Positions 18,643 through 27,258 of a stretch of DNA of 64,000 bases are shown here, piece by piece. The stretch is taken from assembly GCA_027019265.1 (NCBI GenBank), contig JALUWX010000121.1, forward strand, positions 1-64,000. Direction: 5' to 3'. The notes below the pieces were generated by a model. The model was not told where the DNA came from and ran no database searches. It saw only the letters and a program-made list of their open reading frames with translations. This DNA is from Phycisphaerales bacterium (GTDB lineage: Bacteria; Planctomycetota; Phycisphaerae; Phycisphaerales; UBA1924). The first letter of the stretch is position 1. The number at the start of each line of letters is the position of its first letter. The translations under genes were made by a program, and so were the position numbers.

Positions 18643-18807
18643 GGTGGCTCTCTCCAGAGGAACGGCACAAATCGTTGAGGAGGATCTTAGCGGCGATCCG
18701 GGTCGTTCATCCCACTGCGGATCCCTCATCGGGATCGCATCGGGAAGAAACCTCCACACATCACGGGGATTCTCGGACTGGGGGGAGTCTTGTTTGGCTT
18801 CGCCTCC

Positions 18808-20529
18808 TCAGAAGCATCCCCGTTGGAAGTCCTGAAGGAAGCCGCTGATATCGAAGAAGTCGAATCGCTCGTCGTTGTTGTAATCGATCGCTTGATCCAG
18901 AAGCACCGAGATATCGAAGAAGTTCAGTGCACAGTCCGCGTTCAGATCCGCCGGGCACGGGGGGGTGGCGACGAGTTCGATGTCGTTCCCGTCGCCCCCT
19001 TCGTAGGTGATCCGGAGTTCGAGCCCGTCGAGGATATCAACGATTGTGCACTCGGGGAGATCGGCGAATTCTCCGATCAGATCACTCCCGATGGTCATCA
19101 CCCTGAACCGATCACCGGGCTTGATCGACAATCCGGGATCAAAGCTCGGATCGAAGGAGCAGCCGATACTGGAGAATCGGGAGACCAGGATCCCATCCGA
19201 GAGCAACGACGAGTCGTCGAACTCCATCCGGATGGTGGTTGTGGGGTCCAGTGATTCAAAGTCTCCGATGACCTCGAAGGTGGTTTGCGCTCCGATGTCC
19301 AGCAGGATCTCCGAACCGAAGAAGCACTCGGTAATTCTGGAAGGAACGTTTGTGTTAATACTCCCGAACTCGGCTCTGCTCCCGGGTCCGCGCAGGATGA
19401 TCTCAACGGGTGTGGTCTGGGTGGCGTCGAGGGGGAGCCCGACGGTGACCGAGCCATCGATGTCGAGGATGGAGCCATCGGAGATCTCGATGATCGAAGA
19501 ACCCCGGTCCGGGGATCCGTACGCCTCCAGGTCCTGAACCGCATGCCATGAAGACCCGGATCTGAGACTGAGGACCGTCGGTTCCCGGGATGCGCCCATG
19601 CTGATCGAGTTCGCAAAGATGCTCGATTCTTCATCCAGCACAACGGTGAGGAAGCCATCGAGGATACTCGTGAGAGAGAACTCGCCCAGAGTCGGGTCGT
19701 CCGGGTTTGCGGTGATCTCTGTGCCTCCCGAGATCAGAACCGTGGTCTCGACAGCGCTGGAGATGTCGATCGATCTCGTTTCGATCCTGCTCCCGTTGAG
19801 GATCTCAAAGACCCCGGTCGAGGACTGGCGGAAGCCCACTCCGATCCGATCGACTTCGATCACGCTTGAGTCCACGAGGAAGTCGGATTCGCCGCGGAGC
19901 GCCATGTAGATGAAATCGCCCCCGACGGAGAGAGTGCTGTCGATGACGCGCAATGATGCGCGCGAGTTGTTGTTGTCTCCGCTGTTGAGCCGGTTCGTGA
20001 TTTCCACCCGGGCGCCGTCCTCGATCGAGAGCGAGCCGTACCCAACGGTATCGAATCGGCCACCGAGCCAGAGGGATCCATCGACGAACCAACTCGCATC
20101 CGACCCCCGAACCGTCACATCACCACTCGGGATGCTGTCGTCGATGATCTCGCTCGCGTTGAGCCCGATGAGCGCGTCCCGTGCGCCCGTGAGTGTCCCC
20201 GTGACGAGCACCGTCGCGCTCCCGTCGTATCCGAAGTTGTTCCGGTCTGCGTTCACGACACCATCGATCGTGAGCGAGCCCATCGAGTTGTTGAACAGCC
20301 CGACCCAGAGATCGAGAAGGTCGTTGTTGACAAGATCCACAACGCATCCCGGCCCCACATATGCGCTCCCGATCCCGCTCGATCCAATCGTCCAGTACGA
20401 ACTCCCGTTGGCGACCTCCTGGGCGTCGCCATCGAACACAACGCAGGACTGCGCAGAGCAAGTCCCCCCTGAAGCTGAAACGATTGCAAACGCGACGGCA
20501 ATCAAGCCGAATCGGTTCGGGTGTTGCAT
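18808..20529 (-). CDS. Exported beta-helix-like protein with dockerin-like C-terminus
   Basis: 573 residues. The signal peptide ends near CSA|QS (residue 27). The body resembles pectate-lyase-type or autotransporter passenger repeats: short strands rich in Gly, Ser, Asp and Val with recurrent 'GSLTIDG' and 'VLVTG' units. The final about 50 residues start CPADLNADCALNFFDIS and end FLQDFQRGCF: two EF-hand-like loops bounded by Cys, the same domain found at the ends of four other products here. The ATG at 20529 has a perfect AGGAGG eight bases upstream. Probably a cell-surface or secreted structural protein; no catalytic motif is seen. Confidence 0.8.
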   Translation of the reverse strand: MQHPNRFGLIAVAFAIVSASGGTCSAQSCVVFDGDAQEVANGSSYWTIGSSGIGSAYVGPGCVVDLVNNDLLDLWVGLFNNSMGSLTIDGVVNADRNNFGYDGSATVLVTGTLTGARDALIGLNASEIIDDSIPSGDVTVRGSDASWFVDGSLWLGGRFDTVGYGSLSIEDGARVEITNRLNSGDNNNSRASLRVIDSTLSVGGDFIYMALRGESDFLVDSSVIEVDRIGVGFRQSSTGVFEILNGSRIETRSIDISSAVETTVLISGGTEITANPDDPTLGEFSLTSILDGFLTVVLDEESSIFANSISMGASREPTVLSLRSGSSWHAVQDLEAYGSPDRGSSIIEISDGSILDIDGSVTVGLPLDATQTTPVEIILRGPGSRAEFGSINTNVPSRITECFFGSEILLDIGAQTTFEVIGDFESLDPTTTIRMEFDDSSLLSDGILVSRFSSIGCSFDPSFDPGLSIKPGDRFRVMTIGSDLIGEFADLPECTIVDILDGLELRITYEGGDGNDIELVATPPCPADLNADCALNFFDISVLLDQAIDYNNDERFDFFDISGFLQDFQRGCF

Positions 20530-20598
20530 CTTGAGTTCCTCCTGATGAGATCCTAATGGGCCCTCGGGAGTGAAACAAGACTGATCTCAGGATGTTGA

Positions 20599-20715
20599 CA
20601 TCCTCTGCGGAGTATTCAGGGGATCGGGTACAAGGACGACCGAGCGGACCTGTTCGATCTCGCAAGACTCCACGGCTACGACCCGGAGCCCGGGTACGGG
20701 AACGGGTTTGTGTGA
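20599..20715 (+). pseudogene. Possible gene remnant (C-terminal fragment)
   Basis: An open stretch of 38 codons, bounded upstream by an in-frame TGA at 20596 and ending at TGA 20713-20715, encodes a peptide of protein-like composition (YKDDRADLFDLARLHGYDPE within it). It has no start codon. It lies directly beside the nuclease gene, at what may be an insertion boundary. Chance is not excluded. Confidence 0.25.
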
Positions 20716-20744
20716 GCGGGGGGGGCGTGATGGGGTCCAGACGG

Positions 20745-20777
20745 AGGGTCCAAGCCCTTTCCGGGGGCTTGGACCCT
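20745..20777. repeat. 13-bp perfect inverted repeat
   Basis: AGGGTCCAAGCCC at 20745-20757 and its complement at 20765-20777, loop of 7. It is 17 bases past the nuclease stop on the minus strand. There is no T-run on either side, so it is not a standard intrinsic terminator, though it could stabilise a 3' end. Confidence 0.7.
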
Positions 20778-20794
20778 TGGGGTGGACCCCGAGT

Positions 20795-21841
20795 TCAGAT
20801 CACATGTGAGAGCGATTCGCGGATCGCATCGGCGTGCACGAACAGATCGTCCGGCGAGTTGATCGGGATCTTGCGTTCGGCTTTCTGTGCATCAAAGAGG
20901 CCGAGATACTTCTGCTTCCGGTTGAAGTGAAGGCGGCAGATCGGCTTTCGATTATTGTCGTCGAGAAGCACGCCAAAATACGACTGAACGTCACGAGCGA
21001 TGATGCGTTTCGGATCAACCTGTTCTCTGAGAATCGCTTTCACAATGTAGAACCCGTTGAGTTCTTCTTCGGTGGTCGCGATTTCTTCTTCGGATTGCTG
21101 CTTGGGCGCTTCGGTCTGCTCGGATTCCTCAGCCATGTTGGTCTTGATTGCACTCCGGAGTCGGCTTTCTACAGCGAGACCGATGTGTTCGTTTAATGCA
21201 GATTTGACGATCGGACGATACCGCTCGATAACGTTTTGTCTCATCTGTCCAGCATGTATGGGATCCGCGAAGTACCGAACCAACTCGTCGCTTGGGCTCG
21301 CGAGCTCACGGGCGAAGTGCTCCCGGATCTGGGACTTAGCGTAGAGCAGGGCAGCATCTTCAAGGACGGAGTCGATCGAGAATCGATCCCGTGCAAAGGG
21401 TTCGATCCGATCCGAGATGTCTTTCGACAGGCGATCAAGATTGAGTGTCAAGAATGGACGCTCGTCTAGCTTGTTGGGCTCGAGCAGATCCGAGTAGAAG
21501 CGATACACGACACCGTCAGTCAGGATGGCGATCCGAGCTTTCGTCGTCGAGAAATACCGATAGAGCTGAGAGGAGTAGTTGTCGAGCTTCGCGCCGCAGG
21601 GTTTGCACTCGAACAGGATGATCGGGGCGCCTTCCTTGCAGATGGCATAATCGACCTTCTCTCCCTTTTTGATACCAACATCCGCGGTGAACTCTGGGAT
21701 GACTTCGTTGGGGTTGAAGACGTCGTAGCCCAACTCGCGGATAAACGGCAAGACAAGTGCTGTCTTTGTCGCTTCCTCGGTCAGCGTGTCCTTGCGGACA
21801 TCGTCGAGTCGTTCAGCCAACGCAGAAAGTCGTTCGTACAT
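20795..21841 (-). CDS. Solitary HsdR-N-type PD-(D/E)xK nuclease domain protein
   Basis: 348 residues matching the type I restriction R-subunit N-terminal domain (HSDR_N) and the stand-alone COG4748-like proteins. The nuclease core is visible: Asp64 in KVDYAI and Glu78-x-Lys80 in ILFECK, preceded by LPFIRELGYDVFNP. No helicase, specificity or methyltransferase subunit adjoins it, so it is not a complete type I system. The C-terminal third has an acidic linker (EESEQTEAPKQQSEEE) and a second small domain of the kind found after this nuclease in prophages and islands. GC is lower than neighbouring genes, suggesting transfer. Start 21841 is chosen because conserved sequence begins there. Role: restriction or repair nuclease, unproven. 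Confidence 0.75.
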   Translation of the reverse strand: MYERLSALAERLDDVRKDTLTEEATKTALVLPFIRELGYDVFNPNEVIPEFTADVGIKKGEKVDYAICKEGAPIILFECKPCGAKLDNYSSQLYRYFSTTKARIAILTDGVVYRFYSDLLEPNKLDERPFLTLNLDRLSKDISDRIEPFARDRFSIDSVLEDAALLYAKSQIREHFARELASPSDELVRYFADPIHAGQMRQNVIERYRPIVKSALNEHIGLAVESRLRSAIKTNMAEESEQTEAPKQQSEEEIATTEEELNGFYIVKAILREQVDPKRIIARDVQSYFGVLLDDNNRKPICRLHFNRKQKYLGLFDAQKAERKIPINSPDDLFVHADAIRESLSHVI

Positions 21842-21950
21842 GTTGGATCCCCAGTGGTGAGTAGCGAGTGTATCAGGCACTTTAGAAAGTCAGAAGAACA
21901 TTTCCAAGCAGGACCCTAACTCGTGCCCCAAAATCCCTAGTCAAAAACCC

Positions 21951-21978
21951 TTGCATCCCCCCGATCCCGTTGTACGTT
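21951..21978 (+). promoter_or_regulatory. Promoter for the small PEP-CTERM gene
   Basis: TTGCAT, 16-base spacer, TACGTT, ending 37 bases before ATG 22016. Confidence 0.45.
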
Positions 21979-22015
21979 ATCGGGTCACACAGCCGCAATA
22001 CCGAAGGGGGTATCC

Positions 22016-22591
22016 ATGCGCACCACAGCTTTCGTCGTCGTTCTCGCCGGTTTGGGCTCGATTTCCAGCGCGGAACCGATCATGTTCACCCACACGGGGA
22101 CGGGGTCGGGGAACATCGCCGGGGTGGACTTCTTCGACCGGGATTTCACGATCACCGCGCTCGGGGACACGGATGACCGGGTGGATCTGGGCTTCGGGTA
22201 CGCGATCGAGCACACGAGCGCGAGCATCGACATCGACGGGGTCGGGAGCTTCACCTTCCTCCTGAGCACCCGGAGCTTCGTGAACTGGAACCTGAACCGG
22301 GTCGGGTTCTCCCGCTCCGAGTTCGGTGGGCTCGGGGGCTCCGACCTCTACAACGGCCCGTCCAACGGGGTGTTCAACATGTGGGACATGACGACCTCCA
22401 TCGGCCCGATCGCCGGGGACGACTTCGAGCTCTTCCAGTGGGACAGCGGCGTCGATACGGACGGGGGGCTCCTCGACTTCTTCGACGAATCCCCGATCTC
22501 GGGCACGTTCACCGCGACGATCGTCCCCGCCCCGGGCACGATCGGTCTGCTCGGGCTGATGGGGCTCGCCGGGACCCGCCGTCGGCGCTGA
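22016..22591 (+). CDS. Small exported PEP-CTERM-like protein
   Basis: 191 residues: a signal peptide ending about SSA|EP (residue 19), a beta-rich acidic middle of about 145 residues, and a C-terminal tail VPAPGTIGLLGLMGLAG then TRRRR. The tail is the planctomycete PEP-CTERM variant (PAPG) with one hydrophobic helix and basic end. GAAGGGGG lies before the ATG. No enzymatic motif is present. Likely exported and processed by an exosortase system; function unknown. Confidence 0.8.
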   Translation: MRTTAFVVVLAGLGSISSAEPIMFTHTGTGSGNIAGVDFFDRDFTITALGDTDDRVDLGFGYAIEHTSASIDIDGVGSFTFLLSTRSFVNWNLNRVGFSRSEFGGLGGSDLYNGPSNGVFNMWDMTTSIGPIAGDDFELFQWDSGVDTDGGLLDFFDESPISGTFTATIVPAPGTIGLLGLMGLAGTRRRR

Positions 22592-22621
22592 TCCGAACGG
22601 TCATCCTGGACCAACCCGATC

Positions 22622-24658
22622 TCAATCCTTCGCTTCCCGATCTTCCATCCCGGGGGGCATCATCGCGTGGGGGGTCTCCGCCGCGCGGGTCATGAGCATG
22701 ACCCCGTCGGGGAGGTCTTTGGCGACCATCGAGAGGACGTCCCCTTCGAGACGACGCGCGACCGAGGATCTCCGCGATTTCCCCATGATGAGGGTGTCGC
22801 ACATGTACGTCGTCGTGTAGTCCAGGATCTCGTCGGCGATCCCCTGGCTCACCACGTAGATCGGGATGAACGGGACACCCGCTTCCTTCGCGAGCATGGC
22901 CGTCGTCCCGAGGGTCTCGAGCGCCGTGTCGTCCGTCTCGATCCGGGGCGCCATCCCGGGCTGGAGATCCATGACCCGGACCACGCGCACGTACAGACCC
23001 ATAAGGGTCGCGCCGCGCCGTTTCGCGAGATCGACGGCGAACTCGCTCTGGTACCGACCACGCGCCGCGAGCATGATCTTGGGCTTGTCCGGATCGACCT
23101 TCGTCGGGAGGGACTGGAGCAGGTTGAGCCACCCCATCGAGGGCGCTTCGATCTTCGCGCCCGTGTCCTTGGGCGCGACGGAGCGGATCGTCCGGACACC
23201 CAGCGCGAGCGCGACGAGGGTCCCGGAGAACGCCGTCGAGACGGGCTGGGTGATCGCGATCGTGACCGTGATGCTCAGGAGGAAGAGCCCGAGGAGCCAG
23301 AAGAACACGCGCGTGAGGAGGGTGAGCTCGAGCTCCCTGTTGATCGCGCTCGACAGGACCGTGACCGTGATCGCGCCCGTGACCCCGAGCACGTAGAGCG
23401 ACGCGAGGACCGTCACGTTCTGCTCGACGAGGATGACCCCGATCGGGATGATGACGGACACCACGAGCCCGAACCAGGGCACACCCGAGTAGTTCAGCGC
23501 CGTGAACTTCTTCGGGAGCTCCTTGTCGTGCGCCATCGCGTAGAACACGGAGACCATCGCCATGATCGCGGTATTCGTCGCGCTCAGCAGCAGGAGCCCG
23601 AACGTGATCCCGGCGATGTTCCCCATCAGGTGCCCGAACGTGGACCCGAACATGTCCGAGGCCGTCGATTCCGCGATGACGCGCATCGCCGCGTTGGTGT
23701 ACTGATCGACCTGGGATTGGTGCTCGACCATGTGGTCGTACGACTGTTTCGCGATGGGTTGGAGGACCCCGATCTCCTCGGGTTCCAGCTCGATCGGGAG
23801 CGACGTGTCCCACCCCGATCGCTGATCGGGGGGGAGGGACTCCACGAACGCTTCGCGCGATTCGACCAGACGGTGCTCGTCCGGGGTGTGGATCTCCTTC
23901 ATCGGGGTCCCGGCGACGGTAAACGCGAGCCCGGCCAGCGCGAGCCCGAAGAGCAGGTTCAGCGCCACCACCTCCGTCGAGACGGGCCAGATGGTTTTCT
24001 TCGCTTCCTTCTCCACGGGCTGTTTCATCAAGCCCGTCATGTTCGCGACCGCTTCGACCCCCGCGAGCGCGAGACAGATCTTCGTGAAGTTCACCCACGC
24101 GCTGCTCGGGGAGTTCTCACGGAAGTAGTCGAACGAGATCGTCTCGATCCCCGTCACGAACTGGGGGATCGCGATGAGCGACATCGCCGCGGAAACCCCC
24201 AGCGCGACCAGCGCGATGATGAGCGCGAACTTCCCAGCGCTCTTCGCGCCGAGCCAGTTCACACCCCCGATGAGGATGATCGACACAACCGCGCACGGGA
24301 GCACATAGTGGTGGGGGACATGGAAGTAGTGGAACGCTTCGATGACCGAGATCGCCGCCGTCATGATGTACCCGGACAGCAGCAGCGTGGACCCGATCAC
24401 CGAGAGGGTCGGGGAGAGCTGTCGAGCGGCCGTGTACACCCCGCCCCCATCCGGGAAGCACCGACAGATGTGGGTGTACGCCCACGACACCGCGAGCATG
24501 AGCAGCCCGATCGCCGCGAGGTAGATGATCGAAGCGTGCCCTGTATAAAGGAAGGCGAGCCCGAGCACATAGAGGCGCGAGGTCCCCCAGTCCCCATACA
24601 GGAGCGGCCCGGCATGGACCCAGCGGAGGGTACGAGGACGTGATTCGGTCGTCAGCAT
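22622..24658 (-). CDS. APC-superfamily permease fused to a UspA domain
   Basis: 678 residues. The first about 500 form an amino acid-polyamine-organocation type transporter, with roughly twelve helices; LYGDWGTSRLYVLGLAF and the unwound-helix region with FPDGGGVYTAAR are typical. A periplasmic or cytoplasmic insert near 240-320 is acidic. From about 520, beginning PDKPKIMLAARGRYQSEFAV, is a universal-stress-protein fold with the nucleotide-loop-like CDTLIMGKSRRSSVARR. Similar permease-Usp fusions are known in other bacteria, where the Usp part senses nucleotides. Substrate is unknown. The start at 24658 is taken at LTTESRPRTLRW; no clear ribosome site. Confidence 0.88.
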   Translation of the reverse strand: MLTTESRPRTLRWVHAGPLLYGDWGTSRLYVLGLAFLYTGHASIIYLAAIGLLMLAVSWAYTHICRCFPDGGGVYTAARQLSPTLSVIGSTLLLSGYIMTAAISVIEAFHYFHVPHHYVLPCAVVSIILIGGVNWLGAKSAGKFALIIALVALGVSAAMSLIAIPQFVTGIETISFDYFRENSPSSAWVNFTKICLALAGVEAVANMTGLMKQPVEKEAKKTIWPVSTEVVALNLLFGLALAGLAFTVAGTPMKEIHTPDEHRLVESREAFVESLPPDQRSGWDTSLPIELEPEEIGVLQPIAKQSYDHMVEHQSQVDQYTNAAMRVIAESTASDMFGSTFGHLMGNIAGITFGLLLLSATNTAIMAMVSVFYAMAHDKELPKKFTALNYSGVPWFGLVVSVIIPIGVILVEQNVTVLASLYVLGVTGAITVTVLSSAINRELELTLLTRVFFWLLGLFLLSITVTIAITQPVSTAFSGTLVALALGVRTIRSVAPKDTGAKIEAPSMGWLNLLQSLPTKVDPDKPKIMLAARGRYQSEFAVDLAKRRGATLMGLYVRVVRVMDLQPGMAPRIETDDTALETLGTTAMLAKEAGVPFIPIYVVSQGIADEILDYTTTYMCDTLIMGKSRRSSVARRLEGDVLSMVAKDLPDGVMLMTRAAETPHAMMPPGMEDREAKD

Positions 24659-24949
24659 GGGAGGTTGGGCGTCCGTGCGTTCCTGGGGTGTGAAGCTGGA
24701 GTATAGAGCGGGTCAAGGGTCTTGGAGTTCGGGGTGGGGTCGGGTCAAGCAGCGATCCAGACGATCGGGTGAGCGGGATCCGGGTCCGAGAACCAGGAGC
24801 AGCACATCCTTCCGAAAAACTTTCGGATAGAAGGGAGGAGCTGCCCCGTATCTCGTTTTCAATAGGACGGATCGCGACGTCGATAGATCCACGCGGGTTC
24901 AGGGCGGGGTGCGTGAGCGACACCCGACGGGAGTGAGAGGAGGATTCGG
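24659..24949. other. Divergent intergenic region with a hairpin
   Basis: 291 bases between the divergent permease and LamG genes, with no open frame of protein-like composition. A TCCGAAA/TTTCGGA stem with a 3-base loop lies at 24811-24827 and can be extended by a CCTT/AAGG pair across a bulge. The hairpin is nearer the plus-strand gene. AGGAGG precedes ATG 24950. Confidence 0.5.
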
Positions 24950-27124
24950 ATGAGCCGAGCTCGGATGAAACAACTTGTGTCGGCCGCCCTCTCGCTCATG
25001 CTCTACGCCGCGCCGCCCACGCTCGCGCAGGACTGCGATTCCGACGGGATCCCGGATGTCGCCGAGTTCGGGCCGTTCTTCCCCGACGGCGGAGCCGCGC
25101 TCGTGCTCCAGGGGTCGACGGGCAGCGCCGCGCGTGCCTCCATTGCAACCACCGACTACACCCTCAGCGGCGGGTCCTTCACCATCGAGTTCTGGCTCTA
25201 CCGAGACTCCGCGACCGGGGAGCAGCAGTTTGTGCTCTTCAACGGCAATCAGAGCGCGAACCAAGGGCTCGTCATCGGGTTCCGCGCGGACCAACGCTTC
25301 ACCTTCGCGTTCTGGGGCAACGACCTCGACACCTTCGCCCCATTCCCACCCGACGGGCAGTGGCACCACTGGGTCTGCCGATACGACGCGGTCAACAACT
25401 CCCGCTGGATCTTCCGTGACGGTGTCGAAGTTGGCTTTGACACACCATCGAGTGATTACTTTGGTCCGCCCGGCCCCTTCGTCCTCGGCGGGCTCCAGTC
25501 GGGCGCGGGGTTCGACGGGATCATCGACGAGCTCCGGATCTGGGACGGCGCACGCGCCGATGCGCTCCTCGACCAGGACCGCTTCGTCCAGTACGACCAG
25601 ACCGGGATCCCGTCCGGGCTCCACGCGTATTACCCCTTCGAGACCAGCCCCGGCGCCGACGATCTTGTCGGGACCAACGGCCTCGCCGTCGTCGCGCCAA
25701 CCGCGCCCATCATCCTCGAGACCGACTGCAACAGCAACGGGATCCCGGACTCGTGCGACCTCGATTCGGGGTTCTCCCAGGACTGCAACGCGAACGGTAT
25801 CCCCGATGAATGCGATATCACATCCGGATTCTCCGAAGACTGCAACGCCAACGGGATCCCCGATGAGTGCGATCTCGCATCGGGATTCAGCCAGGACTGC
25901 AACGGGAACGGCATCCCCGACGAGTGCGACATCGCCTCCGGATTCAGCATGGATCAAAACATGAACGACATCCCGGATGAGTGTGAGAACATCCTCAACC
26001 TCAGTCAAGGCACCTACTGGGAAAGTCTCCAACTCGCCGTTGACCATGTGAACACCAACGACACCATCGAGGTTCAGCCCGGGTCCTACCAGGGATTCTC
26101 TGCGAACGGCCGGACATTCACGCTCCGCTCCGCCGATCCGTCGGATCCCAGTCTCGTGAACATCCAGACCCCGATCAATCTCAGTTCATCGGTCGTGTCG
26201 ATCTACGACCTCAGCGCCGCAGATATTGTCGCGGCGCAATCGAATCTCTCGATCCATGCGTGCAACTTCGTCGGCTCATCGATCTCTCATGAAACAGGCT
26301 TTTACAATGACGCCCTCGGATCACAGTTGTACGTCGAGCGGTCACGGTTCATCCAGAGCCCGGGCAGCGCGATCACGACCACAGGGAACGGCATGCTCGA
26401 CTTCACGGTGCGCGACTCGCTCTTCGCGGGTGCGTCGGGTGCCGCGATCGAGTATCAATCAACTGTCTCGAATGCGCTCGAGTTCTGTGTTTTTGGCAGT
26501 TGCGTTTACACGGTTCAGTACCATGACGAGATCGACATCACAAACAACCTCTTCATCAACAATGCGGCTTCTGTGCTTCTCGACTCCCACTCCGACAACA
26601 ACGGGTTTCTCGCAGCGTTCCGGATGAAGAACAACATCATCCTCGGGACCGATCAAGTCTCACTCACGATCAACGGCATCGGCGCGCTCTTTGGTGCCTT
26701 GAACTTTGATGTTGACGCCAGCGTGAACCTCGTCGAGGGCGGATTGCCCGGCATCAGCATGATCATCGACGACGACCCGATGTTCGTCGATCCCGACGGC
26801 CCGGACAACGACCCGAATACCTACGCCGACAACGACTACATGCTCCTCACAGGTTCACCATGCATCGACATGGGGACCAACTCCGATGTCGGGTCGATCG
26901 ACCTCGCGGGGAATCCGCGCATCGTCGGAGGCGTCGCGGACCTCGGGCCCTACGAATACCAAGGCCCACCCCCATGCCCGGCCGACCTCACCGGGGACGG
27001 GCAAGCGGATTTCTTCGACGTCTCGTTCCTCCTCCAGAACAGCGTGGACTACAACGGGGACACCCAGTTCGACTTCTTCGACATCAGCGCGTTCCTCCAG
27101 GACCTCGGCGCCGGGTGTCCCTGA
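24950..27124 (+). CDS. Exported LamG / calcium-repeat / beta-helix protein with dockerin-like end
   Basis: 724 residues. Signal peptide to about TLA|QD (residue 26). Then a LamG/concanavalin-like domain of about 200 residues (FTIEFWLYRD, WHHWVCRYD, GIIDELRIWDGA). Next come five tandem 19-residue units of the form DCNxNGIPDECDxxSGFSQ (residues about 259-346), a thrombospondin-3-like Asp-rich repeat expected to bind calcium. A right-handed beta-helix with a 'DTIEVQPGSY' opening follows, then the Cys-bounded dockerin-like end from CPADLTGDGQADFFD to GAGCP. Likely a secreted glycan-binding or surface protein. Start supported by AGGAGG. Two further dockerin-like genes follow in the same direction. 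Confidence 0.85.
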   Translation: MSRARMKQLVSAALSLMLYAAPPTLAQDCDSDGIPDVAEFGPFFPDGGAALVLQGSTGSAARASIATTDYTLSGGSFTIEFWLYRDSATGEQQFVLFNGNQSANQGLVIGFRADQRFTFAFWGNDLDTFAPFPPDGQWHHWVCRYDAVNNSRWIFRDGVEVGFDTPSSDYFGPPGPFVLGGLQSGAGFDGIIDELRIWDGARADALLDQDRFVQYDQTGIPSGLHAYYPFETSPGADDLVGTNGLAVVAPTAPIILETDCNSNGIPDSCDLDSGFSQDCNANGIPDECDITSGFSEDCNANGIPDECDLASGFSQDCNGNGIPDECDIASGFSMDQNMNDIPDECENILNLSQGTYWESLQLAVDHVNTNDTIEVQPGSYQGFSANGRTFTLRSADPSDPSLVNIQTPINLSSSVVSIYDLSAADIVAAQSNLSIHACNFVGSSISHETGFYNDALGSQLYVERSRFIQSPGSAITTTGNGMLDFTVRDSLFAGASGAAIEYQSTVSNALEFCVFGSCVYTVQYHDEIDITNNLFINNAASVLLDSHSDNNGFLAAFRMKNNIILGTDQVSLTINGIGALFGALNFDVDASVNLVEGGLPGISMIIDDDPMFVDPDGPDNDPNTYADNDYMLLTGSPCIDMGTNSDVGSIDLAGNPRIVGGVADLGPYEYQGPPPCPADLTGDGQADFFDVSFLLQNSVDYNGDTQFDFFDISAFLQDLGAGCP
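25724..25987 (+). repeat. Five in-frame 57-bp tandem repeats
   Basis: Units begin at 25724, 25781, 25838, 25895 and 25952 and encode the 19-residue Asp/Cys calcium repeats. They are diverged at third positions, so the array is old; the last unit has lost its Cys in the first position pair. Confidence 0.9.
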
Positions 27125-27172
27125 GCCGTCGCTCGTTCGGGATCTGTCAAGATTCGCGGCGTCCGTTTCCGC

Positions 27173-27201
27173 TTGGCTCGGGGTCGGGTTTCTGGTATCG
27201 T
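27173..27201 (+). promoter_or_regulatory. Promoter for the S1 protease gene
   Basis: TTGGCT, 17-base spacer, TATCGT. It lies 57 bases before ATG 27259. Confidence 0.5.
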
Positions 27202-27258
27202 GTGCCGCACATGAATCATGAGCGCGTTCGCGCACACACGCTGGAGAGATCAAAAACG

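Noticed and set aside
20745-20777. 13-bp hairpin as intrinsic terminator
   Set aside because: No T-run on either strand, so it does not meet the definition, although it may stabilise RNA ends.
25724-25987. Regular 57-bp repeats as a CRISPR array
   Set aside because: Repeats are contiguous, in frame and without spacers; they encode a calcium-binding motif.
26860-27258. Extended N-terminus of the S1 protease
   Set aside because: The upstream part overlaps the dockerin end of the preceding gene in another frame; a signal peptide and ribosome site begin at 27259.
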